Assembly (NCBI RefSeq): GCF_004341105.1 | Contig: NZ_SLZK01000004.1 | Location: 434,001-498,000 of the forward strand | DNA: 64,000 nt | Reading direction: 5' to 3' | DNA from: Rhizobium sp. BK418 | Lineage (GTDB): Bacteria; Pseudomonadota; Alphaproteobacteria; Rhizobiales; Rhizobiaceae | Shown: positions 43,443 to 54,248 of the stretch, piece by piece | How positions within the stretch are numbered: the stretch's first letter is position 1 | How the letters are laid out: each line of letters starts with the position of its first letter | Translations under genes and position numbers: made by a program | The notes under the pieces: model-generated | Seen by the model: only the letters and a program-made list of their open reading frames with translations | Database searches by the model: none | What the model was told of the DNA's origin: nothing

Positions 43443-45272
43443 GTGGCAGCAAGCGAATTTCATCCAGCCGAACAGGAAGCGACAGGCGACGGGCTTGCGG
43501 CCCGTATTCTGCGCGCAATCGAGGCGGTGCTCGGCGCCGCAGCCGCCCTGGTGCTGGCCGTGCTGCTGTTCATGGTGCTTATCACGGTCTGCATGCGCTA
43601 TTTCTTTGCCGCTGGCTTCATCGGCGCGGAAGATCTCGGTATCTGGCTGCATGTGCTGCTCATTGCGCTCGGCGCGCCCCTCAGCCTCAATAGTGCGCTC
43701 GCCATGCGTCTGGATGTCTTCATCAAGATGATGCCGGAACGGCTGTATCCGGCAACGCAGGTTGCTGCCGACGTCTTCACAGTGCTTTCGGGCTTCATTC
43801 TGAGCTTCGGCGGTAACGAGATCATGACCATGCTCGGCGGCGTTTCACCAACGCTCGGCGTGCCGGAATGGATCCGCTTCGGTTTTCTCGGTGCCGGCGG
43901 CGGGCTGATCCTGATCGTTCTTCTCTTGCAGCGCATCGCCGAGGGAAAAACATGGCCAGTCTTGCTCTCCTTCGCAATCGGCGCAGCGCTCTATGCCGGC
44001 ATCCCTTTCATCTCGATTGAAGTCGACTGGCCGCCCAGCATTTTTCTCGGCCTGATCGCTTCAATCGGCCTGGTGCTCGCAGCGCCGCTCCCACATGCCT
44101 TTCTGGCGGCTGCCTACGTCGTGATCGCCTTCGGTAGCAGCCTGCCGGAGCCGGCGATTGTTTCATCGACTGTGACAGGCATCTCGAAATTTCTGCTGCT
44201 TGCCATTCCCTTCTTCCTGCTTGCCGGCGGATTGCTGACAGCATCGGGCGTCGCCAACCAGCTCGTTCGCTTTGCCGCCGCCATTGTCGGCCATCGTCGT
44301 GCTGGTCTCGCCCAGACGACGCTGCTGACCAGCGTGCTGTTCTCCGGCGCCTCCGGTTCATCGGTTGCCAATGCCGCCTTCGGTGCATCCACCTTCCAGC
44401 CGGAGCTCGTCCGCCACGGTTATCAGCCGGCCAAGGCTGCGGCGATCATCGCGGCGACCTCGGTGCTCGACAACGTCATTCCCCCGTCGATCGCCTTCCT
44501 GATTCTTGCAACTGCCACCAATCTTTCGGTCGGTTCACTACTGGTCGGCGGCTTCTTTGCCGGTGGCCTAATGGCCATCTGCCTTGCCGTCGCAATTCAT
44601 CTGACGGTCCGCGATCAGGCGCCGCTGCCGCGGGCCACATCTGCACAGCGCTGGCAGTCGGCTGTCCAGGCAATTCCTGCCTTCGGTCTAGGCATCATTG
44701 TGGTGGTCGGCATCCGTATCGGCGTTGTCACAACGACAGAGGCCGCGGCCCTTGCCGCCTTCTATACCTTCCTGCTTGGTATCGGCGCGCGACTCGGCAT
44801 ACTCTCGCTCTATGCTGCCTTCCGGCAGGCTGCCGTCGAAGCTGCGGCGATCGGCCTGCTGATCGGCACGGCCGGCCCCTTCGCCTTCCTGCTCGCCGTC
44901 GACAATGTCTCAGGCCTGATCTCTAACCTGACGACGGCGCTTGGCGGCAGCGCGCTCGCCGTAATCCTGCTATCGAACATTATCCTACTCGTCGTCGGGC
45001 TCGTTCTCGATATTGGCGCTGCGATCCTGCTGTTCGGGCCGATCCTGTTGCCGGCAGCCGTCGCCGCCGGTATCGATCCCATCCATTTCGGAGTCATCAT
45101 CGTGGTCAACCTGATGATTCACGGCCTGACGCCGCCGCTCGGCATGCTGATCTACGTCGTCAGCGGCGTGACCCGTATCCCGGCTTCCGCTCTCTTCAAG
45201 GCAGTCGTTCCTTATCTGCTTGCCCTTCTCGTCTCGCTCGCAATTCTCTGCGCTTGGGCGATCATCTTTTAA
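43443..45272 (+). CDS. TRAP transporter, fused small and large membrane subunits (DctQ-DctM)
   Basis: A 609-residue polytopic membrane protein. The first part (to about residue 170) is DctQ-like with four membrane segments (AALVLAVLLFMVLITVCMRYF; IGAEDLGIWLHVLLIALGAPL). The rest is a DctM/YiaN-type subunit with about 12 segments (FLLLAIPFFLLAGGLL, SGASGSSVANAAFG, ATSVLDNVIPPSIAFLILA, HGLTPPLGMLIYVVSGVT). Fusions of the two subunits are known. With the binding protein at 45290 it makes a sodium-driven importer for an organic acid, here probably a sulfonate. Confidence 0.87.
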   Translation: MAASEFHPAEQEATGDGLAARILRAIEAVLGAAAALVLAVLLFMVLITVCMRYFFAAGFIGAEDLGIWLHVLLIALGAPLSLNSALAMRLDVFIKMMPERLYPATQVAADVFTVLSGFILSFGGNEIMTMLGGVSPTLGVPEWIRFGFLGAGGGLILIVLLLQRIAEGKTWPVLLSFAIGAALYAGIPFISIEVDWPPSIFLGLIASIGLVLAAPLPHAFLAAAYVVIAFGSSLPEPAIVSSTVTGISKFLLLAIPFFLLAGGLLTASGVANQLVRFAAAIVGHRRAGLAQTTLLTSVLFSGASGSSVANAAFGASTFQPELVRHGYQPAKAAAIIAATSVLDNVIPPSIAFLILATATNLSVGSLLVGGFFAGGLMAICLAVAIHLTVRDQAPLPRATSAQRWQSAVQAIPAFGLGIIVVVGIRIGVVTTTEAAALAAFYTFLLGIGARLGILSLYAAFRQAAVEAAAIGLLIGTAGPFAFLLAVDNVSGLISNLTTALGGSALAVILLSNIILLVVGLVLDIGAAILLFGPILLPAAVAAGIDPIHFGVIIVVNLMIHGLTPPLGMLIYVVSGVTRIPASALFKAVVPYLLALLVSLAILCAWAIIF

Positions 45273-45289
45273 CGGACAGGACCTGATCC

Positions 45290-46288
45290 ATGGATAATCT
45301 CAACCGACGTAATTTCCTGAAGACCGCCACGGTTGCCTCCACTGCCCTTGCCGCGCCGGCCTTCGTTCGCAGGGCCGCCGCCCGCACGACGACGATCACC
45401 ATTGCCTCGCTGCTCGGCGACGACAAGCCGGAGACGAAGATCTGGGTGAAGATCAGCCAGTTGGTGGAAGCCAAGCTGCCCGGTCAGTTCAAATTCAATA
45501 TCGTCAAGAATGGTGCGCTCGGCGGTGAAAAGGAGGTAGCTGAAGGTGTTCGGCTCGGCTCCATCCACGCCAGCCTGTCAACAGTCTCCTCTCTCTCCGG
45601 CTGGACTCCGGAACTGCAGATCCTCGATCTTCCTTTCCTGTTTCGTGATGCAGATCATGTGCGTCGCACCGTTAGCGGTGGTGTAGGCGCCGATCTGAAA
45701 GGCAGGTTGCAGGCGCAGAATTTTGTCGTCGGCGACTTTATCAACTACGGCGCGCGTCATCTCCTGACCAAGGAGGCGGTGACGCGTCCGGAACAACTCA
45801 AGGGCAAGCGGATCCGCGTCATCCAGAGCCCGCTGCACACCAAGCTTTGGAGTGCTTTCGGCACGACACCGATCGGCATCCCGATCACCGAGACCTATAA
45901 TTCGCTGGCAACCGGCGTTGCCGACGCGATGGATCTCACCAAATCGGCCTATGCCGGCTTCAAGCTCTACGAGGTGGTGCCTTATATGACCGAGACCGGT
46001 CACATCTGGGCATCGGGCGTCATCTACTATTCCTCGACCTTCTGGGCCGGTCTGAACGACGAACAGAAGGCCGTCTTCCAGCAGACATCGACCGAAGGAG
46101 CTGCCTATTTCAACCAGCTCATTGCCGATGACGAAGTGGCATCGGTCGAAGTCTCGCTGAAAAACGGTGGCAAGCTCCTGAAGCCGGAAGTTTTCGAGGA
46201 ATGGCAGAAAGGCGCCCAAGGTGTTTGGAACGATTTCGCTCCGATTGTCGGCGGCCTCGATCGCATTAAGGCCGTCCAATCGGCCTGA
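45290..46288 (+). CDS. TRAP transporter substrate-binding protein (DctP family)
   Basis: A 332-residue periplasmic protein with a twin-arginine signal (NRRNFLKTATVAS; cleavage near residue 30). DctP features include FKFNIVKNGALGGEKEVAEG, ELQILDLPFLFRDADHVRR and LKGKRIRVIQSPLHTKLWSAFGTTPIGI, with the conserved Arg that holds the ligand carboxylate. It follows the fused membrane subunit by 17 nt and completes the transporter beside the SsuD-like enzyme. Confidence 0.87.
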   Translation: MDNLNRRNFLKTATVASTALAAPAFVRRAAARTTTITIASLLGDDKPETKIWVKISQLVEAKLPGQFKFNIVKNGALGGEKEVAEGVRLGSIHASLSTVSSLSGWTPELQILDLPFLFRDADHVRRTVSGGVGADLKGRLQAQNFVVGDFINYGARHLLTKEAVTRPEQLKGKRIRVIQSPLHTKLWSAFGTTPIGIPITETYNSLATGVADAMDLTKSAYAGFKLYEVVPYMTETGHIWASGVIYYSSTFWAGLNDEQKAVFQQTSTEGAAYFNQLIADDEVASVEVSLKNGGKLLKPEVFEEWQKGAQGVWNDFAPIVGGLDRIKAVQSA

Positions 46289-46397
46289 CGAAGGAGGACG
46301 GGAGATGACACATAAGCGGCGTGTATTCTCAGGCTTGCCGGTCTTGCCGAAACAATTGCCAGATTGACAGCAGCCGGGTCAACAAGCTCGCCATATC

Positions 46398-46427
46398 AAA
46401 AAAGCCCGCCCTCTTGTGAGGGCGGGC
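46398..46427 (-). terminator. Second rho-independent terminator downstream of the porin gene
   Basis: A perfect 10-bp stem (GCCCGCCCTC / GAGGGCGGGC, 46404-46427) with a 4-base loop. On the minus strand it is followed by six T residues. It lies 180 bp past the porin stop and could also stop transcripts arriving from the TRAP operon on the other strand. Confidence 0.75.
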
Positions 46428-46540
46428 CATAACCATCTACAGGAGTGGAGTTCTGTATCGATGGGCGAGGCCGGCCCGGCAGGGAACCGGCCCGACCTCT
46501 ATCTTCTGAATTGGAGGTCACCAAACCAGAAGCTCGTGAT

Positions 46541-46568
46541 GAAAAACCCCGAGATATTATCCCGGGGT
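46541..46568 (-). terminator. First rho-independent terminator of the porin gene
   Basis: Arms ACCCCG and CGGGGT (46546-46568) pair around an 11-base loop and are followed on the minus strand by TTTTTC. It starts 15 nt after the porin stop codon. Confidence 0.75.
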
Positions 46569-46582
46569 CTTCAATATTCAAA

Positions 46583-47644
46583 TTAGAACGAGCGCTGCAG
46601 ACGGAAGTAACCGGTCGTGGAGTCGTCGCCATCTTCCGGATCCAGGTACTGGACGGAAGCCTTGGCGTAGAAGTTGTCAACGATCTGGTAGTCAACCGTC
46701 AGACCGACCTTCCAGGCATCGCCGGTACCGTCGAAATCATCAGGAACGGTGTCGAACGCGCTGGCACCGCCGATGTAGTTGCCGTAGTACTGAACACCGG
46801 GGGTGATCTTCAGCTTGTCCGTTGCCTTGATGGCGTATTCGGCAGCAACTGCCCATTCAGCCGTCGAGTAGTAGGAGTTCGGGCCGCTGGAGTAGACAGC
46901 TGCGAGGCCGAGCGTGCCCGGGCCGACTTCAACCGTACCCATTGCACGGATTGCGCCGTCTTCGTTGTCGACATCCCAGCCGCCGGTGATCTGGTAGCTG
47001 AAGGCACCAGCCGTGCCGCCGATGCCGAAGGCAATGCCGACATTGTTCGGACCATCATCCGGAACCAGGAGGCCGGTGACGGGATCTACGCTACCCTGGT
47101 AAACGCCGTCTTCCAGTTCGTCGACGCTGAGACCAGCGTAAAAGGAACCGGTTTCGTACTGATAACGGATGGAGTTATGCAGCGTTACGACGGAACCGAT
47201 GTCGTCCGTTTCGCCGGAGAGACCATCGTCCCACCAGGAGTAGAACAGACCAGCGCGGAAGCCCGCGACGTCGAGGTAAGCGGAGTCGAGGATCGTATCC
47301 TGGTCCGTCGCGTTGTCGGCATTGGCCTGGATAACGATCACGCCGGTGAGCGGGCCGTATTCGGTGTCGCTCTTGGCCGTGAACTGAACCTGACCACGGG
47401 TTACAGCATCCCAATCCGAGTCGCCGCCAACGTTTTCGCCGACATTAACCTGGAAACGGATGTAGCCTTCGATCTTCAGGCAGGTTTCCGTGCCCGGGAT
47501 GTAGAAGTAGCCGGTGCCGTAAGCGTCGCAGACGCGAACGTACTCAACCGGTTCCGGCTCGGCAGCAACGATTGCGTCTGCTGCGAATGCCGGTGCAGCG
47601 ATGAGGGCAGCTGCAGAACCAAGCAACATCATACGAATGTTCAT
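46583..47644 (-). CDS. Outer-membrane porin, RopA/Omp2b family
   Basis: A 353-residue beta-barrel porin of the alphaproteobacterial type. The signal peptide (MLLGSAAALIAAPAFA) is cleaved after about residue 22. Marks of the family are the conserved start EPVEYVRVCDAYGTGYFYIP, the cysteine pair (Cys38, Cys54), the repeated glycine/aromatic strands and the terminal phenylalanine (RLQRSF) needed for outer-membrane assembly. The open frame of 405 codons on the opposite strand is an artefact. The gene stands alone with its own promoter region and two terminators. Confidence 0.92.
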   Translation of the reverse strand: MNIRMMLLGSAAALIAAPAFAADAIVAAEPEPVEYVRVCDAYGTGYFYIPGTETCLKIEGYIRFQVNVGENVGGDSDWDAVTRGQVQFTAKSDTEYGPLTGVIVIQANADNATDQDTILDSAYLDVAGFRAGLFYSWWDDGLSGETDDIGSVVTLHNSIRYQYETGSFYAGLSVDELEDGVYQGSVDPVTGLLVPDDGPNNVGIAFGIGGTAGAFSYQITGGWDVDNEDGAIRAMGTVEVGPGTLGLAAVYSSGPNSYYSTAEWAVAAEYAIKATDKLKITPGVQYYGNYIGGASAFDTVPDDFDGTGDAWKVGLTVDYQIVDNFYAKASVQYLDPEDGDDSTTGYFRLQRSF

Positions 47645-48150
47645 GGAAAGCCAATCTCCTAAGTTCGAGTGCGTTCCACGAAAGAACGTCCCCTCTGATA
47701 AAACCGATTAATTCGGTGAGACCTAAAATAACCGAAAGGCAGGAGGGCTCAACAATGAATGGTCTCATTTTACAGAGAATTCTAACTAAACCGCCATGTG
47801 TGTGACAGAAGTACAACACCCCTTGGGCGGGTATTAACAAGAGGTAAAATAGAATGGCGAAATATCGCTATATTAGTACGAGTTAGCGGGGATTGGCCGA
47901 GCGCAAATGCGCACGGGAGTCCGTCGCTGAAGCCTCAATCTATCGAAAATCCCGCTGCCGCGAGCCTGTGTTTACGCATCCGGAAAGGGCTGCCGAGAGA
48001 AAATACGGCCGAAAAATATGTTTATGTGGCAGGCCGGACAGCCATCCGACTGTGCCGCAATTCGATTTTGAGCGATGATTCGCGCCGGCCAAGGCAAGCC
48101 TCGCCAACGCTACAAGGCAAAGGAGGCGCTTCTGCTCCGCTTCTAGGAAC
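47645..48150. other. 506-bp intergenic region upstream of the porin gene
   Basis: No gene is supported. On the minus strand TTGAGC (47747-47752), 16 bases, then TATTTT (47725-47730) is a possible porin promoter with a leader of about 73 nt. The leader holds a small inverted repeat CGTTC-N7-GAACG (47672-47688). A 61-codon frame at 47893-48078 lacks any recognisable product. No clear terminator of the ABC operon ending at 48151 is seen. Confidence 0.4.
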
Positions 48151-49823
<1,673 letters not shown>

Positions 49824-49827
<4 letters not shown>

Positions 49828-50768
49828 GCGAATACGATCCTCGGGAAGTAGAAGGAGACGACCCAGTTCGGCATATCGACGATTTCGCTGATGCGCAGAT
49901 CGCCGCAGACCGAGCAGAGCAGATAGGCATCGACGGCGCTCATGCCATGCTCAGCTGTCAGAAGGTCGATCATGCGCATGACGCTTTCGCGTGCGCCGGT
50001 CATCAGGTCGGGGCCGATGCCGGTGGTGACCTCATAGCCCGCGCCGTCTAGATGGCGGGTGACCGGTTCGGTCGTCGTGAAGCGCGGCGTCTGCAGGCGG
50101 GCATCTTTGACGAGTTCAATCGTCGCTTCGACGTTCATCTGGCTTTCGATCGCCGTGCCGCAGACTTCCCCATCACCCTGCGCGGCATGTGTATCGCCGA
50201 TGGAGAAGAGTGCTCCTTCGACCTCGATCGGCAGATAAAGAGTGACACCGGCAGTCAGGTCACGAATATCCATATTGCCGCCGACACGGCGAGGCGGTAC
50301 GACCGAATGAGTACCAGGCTCGGCGGGGGCGACGCCGATGGTGCCGGCAAAGGGCTTGAGCGGCACACGGCCGCCGGGGCCGTAAAGGGCTGGCGTCATG
50401 CTATTGGCGTCATAGGACCAGACATGTAATGCCGGGTCCTTGAACTGATCGGCCAGTAGGCCGAAGCCTGGAATATTGGCCGTCCAGCCGGTGCCCGAGG
50501 GAATGAACTTGCGCAGTGTTACCTTCAACGCATCGCCGCGCTTGGCGCCCTCGACATAGATGGGGCCGGAAACCGGGTTGATCTTACCGAAATCAAGATT
50601 GTTCAGCGTATCCAGCGTCGCATCGCGACCGAGCTGGCCGCCGGAAGAATCCAGGCATTCGAAATGGATGGTTTCTCCGGGCTTGGCGACCGCGGCCGGT
50701 GCGAAGTCCTTGTTCCAACCGAAGTTATGCTGGGCGCGGTGAATGGTGTGCGTGCAGGCAATGCACAT
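49824..50768 (-). CDS. Acetamidase/formamidase family amidohydrolase
   Basis: A 314-residue enzyme of the FmdA/AmdA family that hydrolyses short amides to the acid and ammonia in the cytoplasm. Recognisable stretches are HTIHRAQHNFGWNKDFAP near the start, GPIYVEGAKRGDALKV, the metal-site region FSIGDTHAAQGDGEVCGTAIE and the C-terminal AVDAYLLCSVCGDLRISEIVD. It sits inside an operon with AmiC/AmiR-type regulators, which strongly suggests that the inducer and substrate are short amides. Confidence 0.9.
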
Positions 50769-50834
50769 AAGGTGTCTCCCACGATTTTATGATGCCTTCC
50801 CGGTTTGCCCGGGAAGACACTGTTTCCTTAGGGC

Positions 50835-52454
50835 TTATTGCTTCACGAAAATCGCGTCGTAATTGATGACGCGGGTCGGGTCGATGTAGATGTTGTCCGC
50901 ACCACCCATACGCAGCGACTTGGCCACGACGCGACGCTCGTTGATGACGGGAACCCACGGCGCATCGGCCATGATGTCGGTGAAGACCTTGCCCCAGGCT
51001 GCGGTGCGCTCGGTGGACTTTGCCGGATCGGACATGGAGTCGGCAGCAACGGCGCGCTTGTCGAGATCGGCATTGCAGTACCAGGACCAGTTCCAACCGC
51101 CCTGAACAGCGCCGGCGCAGCCAAGGATCGGGCCGTAGAAGTTCGACGGATCCGGGAAGTCGGCAATCCAGGCCATGCCGCCAGACCAGATCATCGGCGC
51201 TTCACCTTCCGTGCCTCCGGCAGAAATGACGTTGGCCTGGGCGAGAGCCCGGACTTCAGCCTTTACGCCGATCGCGGCGAGATCCTGCTGGATCGCCTGA
51301 GCGATGCGCGGCTGCGGATCGGTGTTGGTCGAGTAGAGCACGGTTTCGAAGCCGTCGGCGAAGCCCGCTTCGGCAAGCAGCGCCTTTGCCTTGGCGACAT
51401 CATAGGCATAGCCGGTGAAGGACTTGTCGTAGCCTGGCATCAGCGGCGGCAGCGGCTGATTGGCAGGTGTGGCGCGGCCGTTCAGGATGCGGACGATGCG
51501 ATCCTTATTAATGGCCATGTTGACGGCCTGACGCACCTTGACGTTATCGAAGGGCTTCACCTTGGTGTTGAGTGTGATGTAGCCGGTGTGCAGCTGTTCG
51601 CCATCGACGATCATCTGCGCGCCATCGGCCGAGTTTTTGATTTCCAGAAACTTTGCCGGCGGGATGCCGTCGCCGGCAATATCGACCTCGCCCTTTTGCA
51701 GGCGCAGCAATGCCACAAGTGGCTCCTGACCGACTTCGACCTTGAAGCTATCGAGATGCGGCATATCCTTCACGAAATAGTCTTTGTTGCGCTCGAAAAC
51801 GAGCTGCTGGCCAATGGTCCAGTCCTTCAGAATGAAGGTGCCGGAGCCGACCGGCTTCTTGCCGAAATCGCCGCCAGCCGCTTCGACCGCTTCCTTCGGC
51901 ACGACCGATGCGAAATTGATGGCGAGAACGTGCAGGAAGGTTGCATCCGGACGCGACAGACGGAAGACAACAGTGCCGTCATCCGGCGTCTCGATGCCCG
52001 AAAGCGTCTCAGTCTTGCCGCCTGTTTCCTCATCAAAGCCTTGGATAGCACCGAAGAAGCCGGCGCCGGGGCCTTGCGTCTTTGGATTGACGGCACGCTC
52101 GATCGAATACTTCACGTCGGAAGCAACAACTTCGCGGCCATTCGAAAACTTCACACCCTTGCGCAGCTTGAATGTATAGGTGAGGCCGTCAGGTGAAACG
52201 GTGAAGCTCTCGGCTAGCGACGGGATGAGGTGTGGCGTGCCGGGCTCGTAGTCCATCAGCCGCGAATAGAGGCTCTTGATCATCGACCAGTTGACCCAAT
52301 CGTAGCCGATGGCCGGGTCAAGCGTGGTGATGTCATCCTTGTAGGTGACGACAATATCGCCGCCCTGCTTAGGCGTTTCCTGCGCCTTGGCGGTGAAGGG
52401 GGCGAGTGCCACCATCGTTGCCATTGTCGTATGTCGAAGCCAGCGTTTGAACAT
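50835..52454 (-). CDS. Family 5 ABC transporter substrate-binding protein
   Basis: A 539-residue periplasmic protein, started at the ATG at 52454 with GGGGA upstream. A Sec signal (MATMVALAPFTAKA, cleavage after about residue 24) precedes QETPKQGGDIVVTYKDD. The family segment GLTYTFKLRKGVKFSNGREV and the later VRQAVNMAINKDRIVR are clear. As the binding protein of the amide operon it probably carries an amide, urea-like or peptide ligand; which one is not readable. Confidence 0.88.
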   Translation of the reverse strand: MFKRWLRHTTMATMVALAPFTAKAQETPKQGGDIVVTYKDDITTLDPAIGYDWVNWSMIKSLYSRLMDYEPGTPHLIPSLAESFTVSPDGLTYTFKLRKGVKFSNGREVVASDVKYSIERAVNPKTQGPGAGFFGAIQGFDEETGGKTETLSGIETPDDGTVVFRLSRPDATFLHVLAINFASVVPKEAVEAAGGDFGKKPVGSGTFILKDWTIGQQLVFERNKDYFVKDMPHLDSFKVEVGQEPLVALLRLQKGEVDIAGDGIPPAKFLEIKNSADGAQMIVDGEQLHTGYITLNTKVKPFDNVKVRQAVNMAINKDRIVRILNGRATPANQPLPPLMPGYDKSFTGYAYDVAKAKALLAEAGFADGFETVLYSTNTDPQPRIAQAIQQDLAAIGVKAEVRALAQANVISAGGTEGEAPMIWSGGMAWIADFPDPSNFYGPILGCAGAVQGGWNWSWYCNADLDKRAVAADSMSDPAKSTERTAAWGKVFTDIMADAPWVPVINERRVVAKSLRMGGADNIYIDPTRVINYDAIFVKQ

Positions 52455-52479
52455 TCGTGTTCCCCTTCTTTGGTTGCGT

Positions 52480-53400
52480 TCAACGTGTGCGGATGCGTGG
52501 ATCGATGAGCGGCGCAACGAGATCGGCGAGCAGGTTGCCGATGACGATGGCGAGCGCTGAGGTCAGCGTGACGCCCATGATGATGGGGATGTCGACCTGC
52601 TGGATGGCTTGCCAAGCGAGCTGGCCGATGCCCGGCCAGCCATAGACCGCCTCGACAACGACCACGCCGCCCATGAACTGGCCGATGTCGATGCCGATCA
52701 TGGCGATGATCGGCAGGATGGCATTCGGCAAAGCATGGCGGAAAATGATGCGACGCGAAGAGAGGCCCTTGGCGCGGGCGGTGCGGACATAGTCCTGATT
52801 GAGGACGTCGATCATCGCTGATCGTACCATGCGTGCATACCAGCCGGCGCCAAGGACGCCTAGGGTGGAGGCTGGCAGCACGACATGAGCAAAAGTGCCG
52901 TAGCCACTCATGGGTAGCCATCCGAGCGTTACGGCAAAGACGTAAAGAAGCAGCAGCGCGAGGACGAATTGCGGCGCCGAAACCCCGACGAAGGAGGCCG
53001 TCATGACAAGCCGGTCGACGAAACCGCCGCGGCGCACGGCGGCAATCGTGCCGAGCGTCAATCCAAGGGCTACTTCCACGAGGATGCCGGCCAGCATGAG
53101 GACAAGCGTTGCCGGCAGGCGGGCGGTAATCAGCGTCCAGACTTCCGTCTTCTGCGCGTAAGATCGACCGAGATTGCCGTGCAGGAGATTGGTAAGATAG
53201 GTGCTGAACTGCACGAGTAGGGGCTGGTCGAGGCCAAGCTCGTGACGGATATTCGAGACCGTCTGCGCCGTGGCACTGCGCCCGGCGATCATACGCGCTG
53301 GGTCGGCGGGCAGTGCGTAGAGCAGCACGAAGGTGATGGCGGCAACGCCGAGAAGGATGAGGGCGGCCTGGACAAGACGGCGAAGGGCGAGGAAAAACAT
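52480..53400 (-). CDS. Peptide-type ABC transporter permease (DppB-like)
   Basis: A 306-residue permease from the ATG at 53400, which overlaps the upstream permease stop by one base (TGATG). Six membrane segments, DppB-type motifs (IRHELGLDQPLLVQFSTYL; GNLGRSYAQK) and the EAA loop RAKGLSRRIIFRHALPNA-like stretch are present. The longer open frame upstream is noise from overlap with the other permease. Confidence 0.88.
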   Translation of the reverse strand: MFFLALRRLVQAALILLGVAAITFVLLYALPADPARMIAGRSATAQTVSNIRHELGLDQPLLVQFSTYLTNLLHGNLGRSYAQKTEVWTLITARLPATLVLMLAGILVEVALGLTLGTIAAVRRGGFVDRLVMTASFVGVSAPQFVLALLLLYVFAVTLGWLPMSGYGTFAHVVLPASTLGVLGAGWYARMVRSAMIDVLNQDYVRTARAKGLSSRRIIFRHALPNAILPIIAMIGIDIGQFMGGVVVVEAVYGWPGIGQLAWQAIQQVDIPIIMGVTLTSALAIVIGNLLADLVAPLIDPRIRTR

Positions 53401-54248
53401 CAGCCTCTCCCGCGCTGGGTCGGATCCAGGATATCGCGCAGAGCATCCCCGACGAGATTGAAGGAAAGCGCCGTCAGAAGGATGATCGCGCCGGGGAAGA
53501 AAACGAGCCAGGGCGCCGCCTGGAAGTAGCTCTGGCTTTCGAAGATGATGTTGCCCCACGAGGGCTGCGGCGGCTGCACGCCGATGCCGAGGAAGGAGAG
53601 TGTCGCTTCGAGCAGCACGGTGGTTGCAATGCCGAGGGTGCCCCAGACGATTGCCGTCGGCATCAGATGCGGCAGAATATGCAGGAAAAGCACGCGCATA
53701 TGGCCGGCGCCAAGCGAGCGTTCCGCCATGATGAAATCACGCTCCACAAGTCCGCGCGTCTCCGTATAGACGATGCGTGCGACCTGTACCCAGTTGACGA
53801 GCGCAATCACCATCGCAACGATCCAGAGACTAGGTCGCAGCAGTGCAGCAAGAACGATCGCCAGCAGCAAGGCCGGGAAAGCCATCATCAGGTCGGTGAA
53901 ACGCATCAGGATGTTGCCGACGATGCCGCGCATATAGCCTGCGAGAATGCCGATGAAGAGGCCGATCGCGACCGCAATGCCGTTGGCAACGAGGCCGATG
54001 ACAAGCGAGGTGCGGGCGCCAAAGAGCATCCGCGAGAAGAGGTCGCGCCCCAGTGTATCCGTGCCGAGCAGATAGGGGCCGCCGGGCGGCAACGGCGCAC
54101 CTTCCAGAGACAATCCGTCGAACATCTGCTCATCGGGATTGAAGGGCGCGATCCAGGGTGCGGCCACTGCAAGACCGATGACGACGAGCACGACGATAAG
54201 GCCGAAGAGAGCGGTCGGCTGCCGCAGCATTGCTTTGATTACACGCAT
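53400..54248 (-). CDS. Peptide-type ABC transporter permease (DppC-like)
   Basis: A 282-residue permease started at the ATG at 54248, which overlaps the stop of the ANTAR-regulator gene (TGATG). It has the N-terminal membrane segment FGLIVVLVVIGLAVAAPWI, the DppC motif LLGTDTLGRDLFSRMLFGA and the EAA loop AERSLGAGHMRVLFLHILPH. It forms the channel with the gene at 52480. Confidence 0.88.
   Translation of the reverse strand: MRVIKAMLRQPTALFGLIVVLVVIGLAVAAPWIAPFNPDEQMFDGLSLEGAPLPPGGPYLLGTDTLGRDLFSRMLFGARTSLVIGLVANGIAVAIGLFIGILAGYMRGIVGNILMRFTDLMMAFPALLLAIVLAALLRPSLWIVAMVIALVNWVQVARIVYTETRGLVERDFIMAERSLGAGHMRVLFLHILPHLMPTAIVWGTLGIATTVLLEATLSFLGIGVQPPQPSWGNIIFESQSYFQAAPWLVFFPGAIILLTALSFNLVGDALRDILDPTQRGRG

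Noticed and set aside
46445..47662. Plus-strand open frame of 405 codons
   Set aside because: Antisense to the porin gene; no recognisable features, while the porin frame has a signal peptide, family motifs and terminators.
47893..48078. Plus-strand frame of 61 codons upstream of the porin gene
   Set aside because: No family resemblance and no convincing ribosome binding site; composition looks non-coding.
50838..52196. Plus-strand open frame of 452 codons
   Set aside because: Antisense to a clear family 5 binding protein; His/Asp/Arg-rich shadow product.
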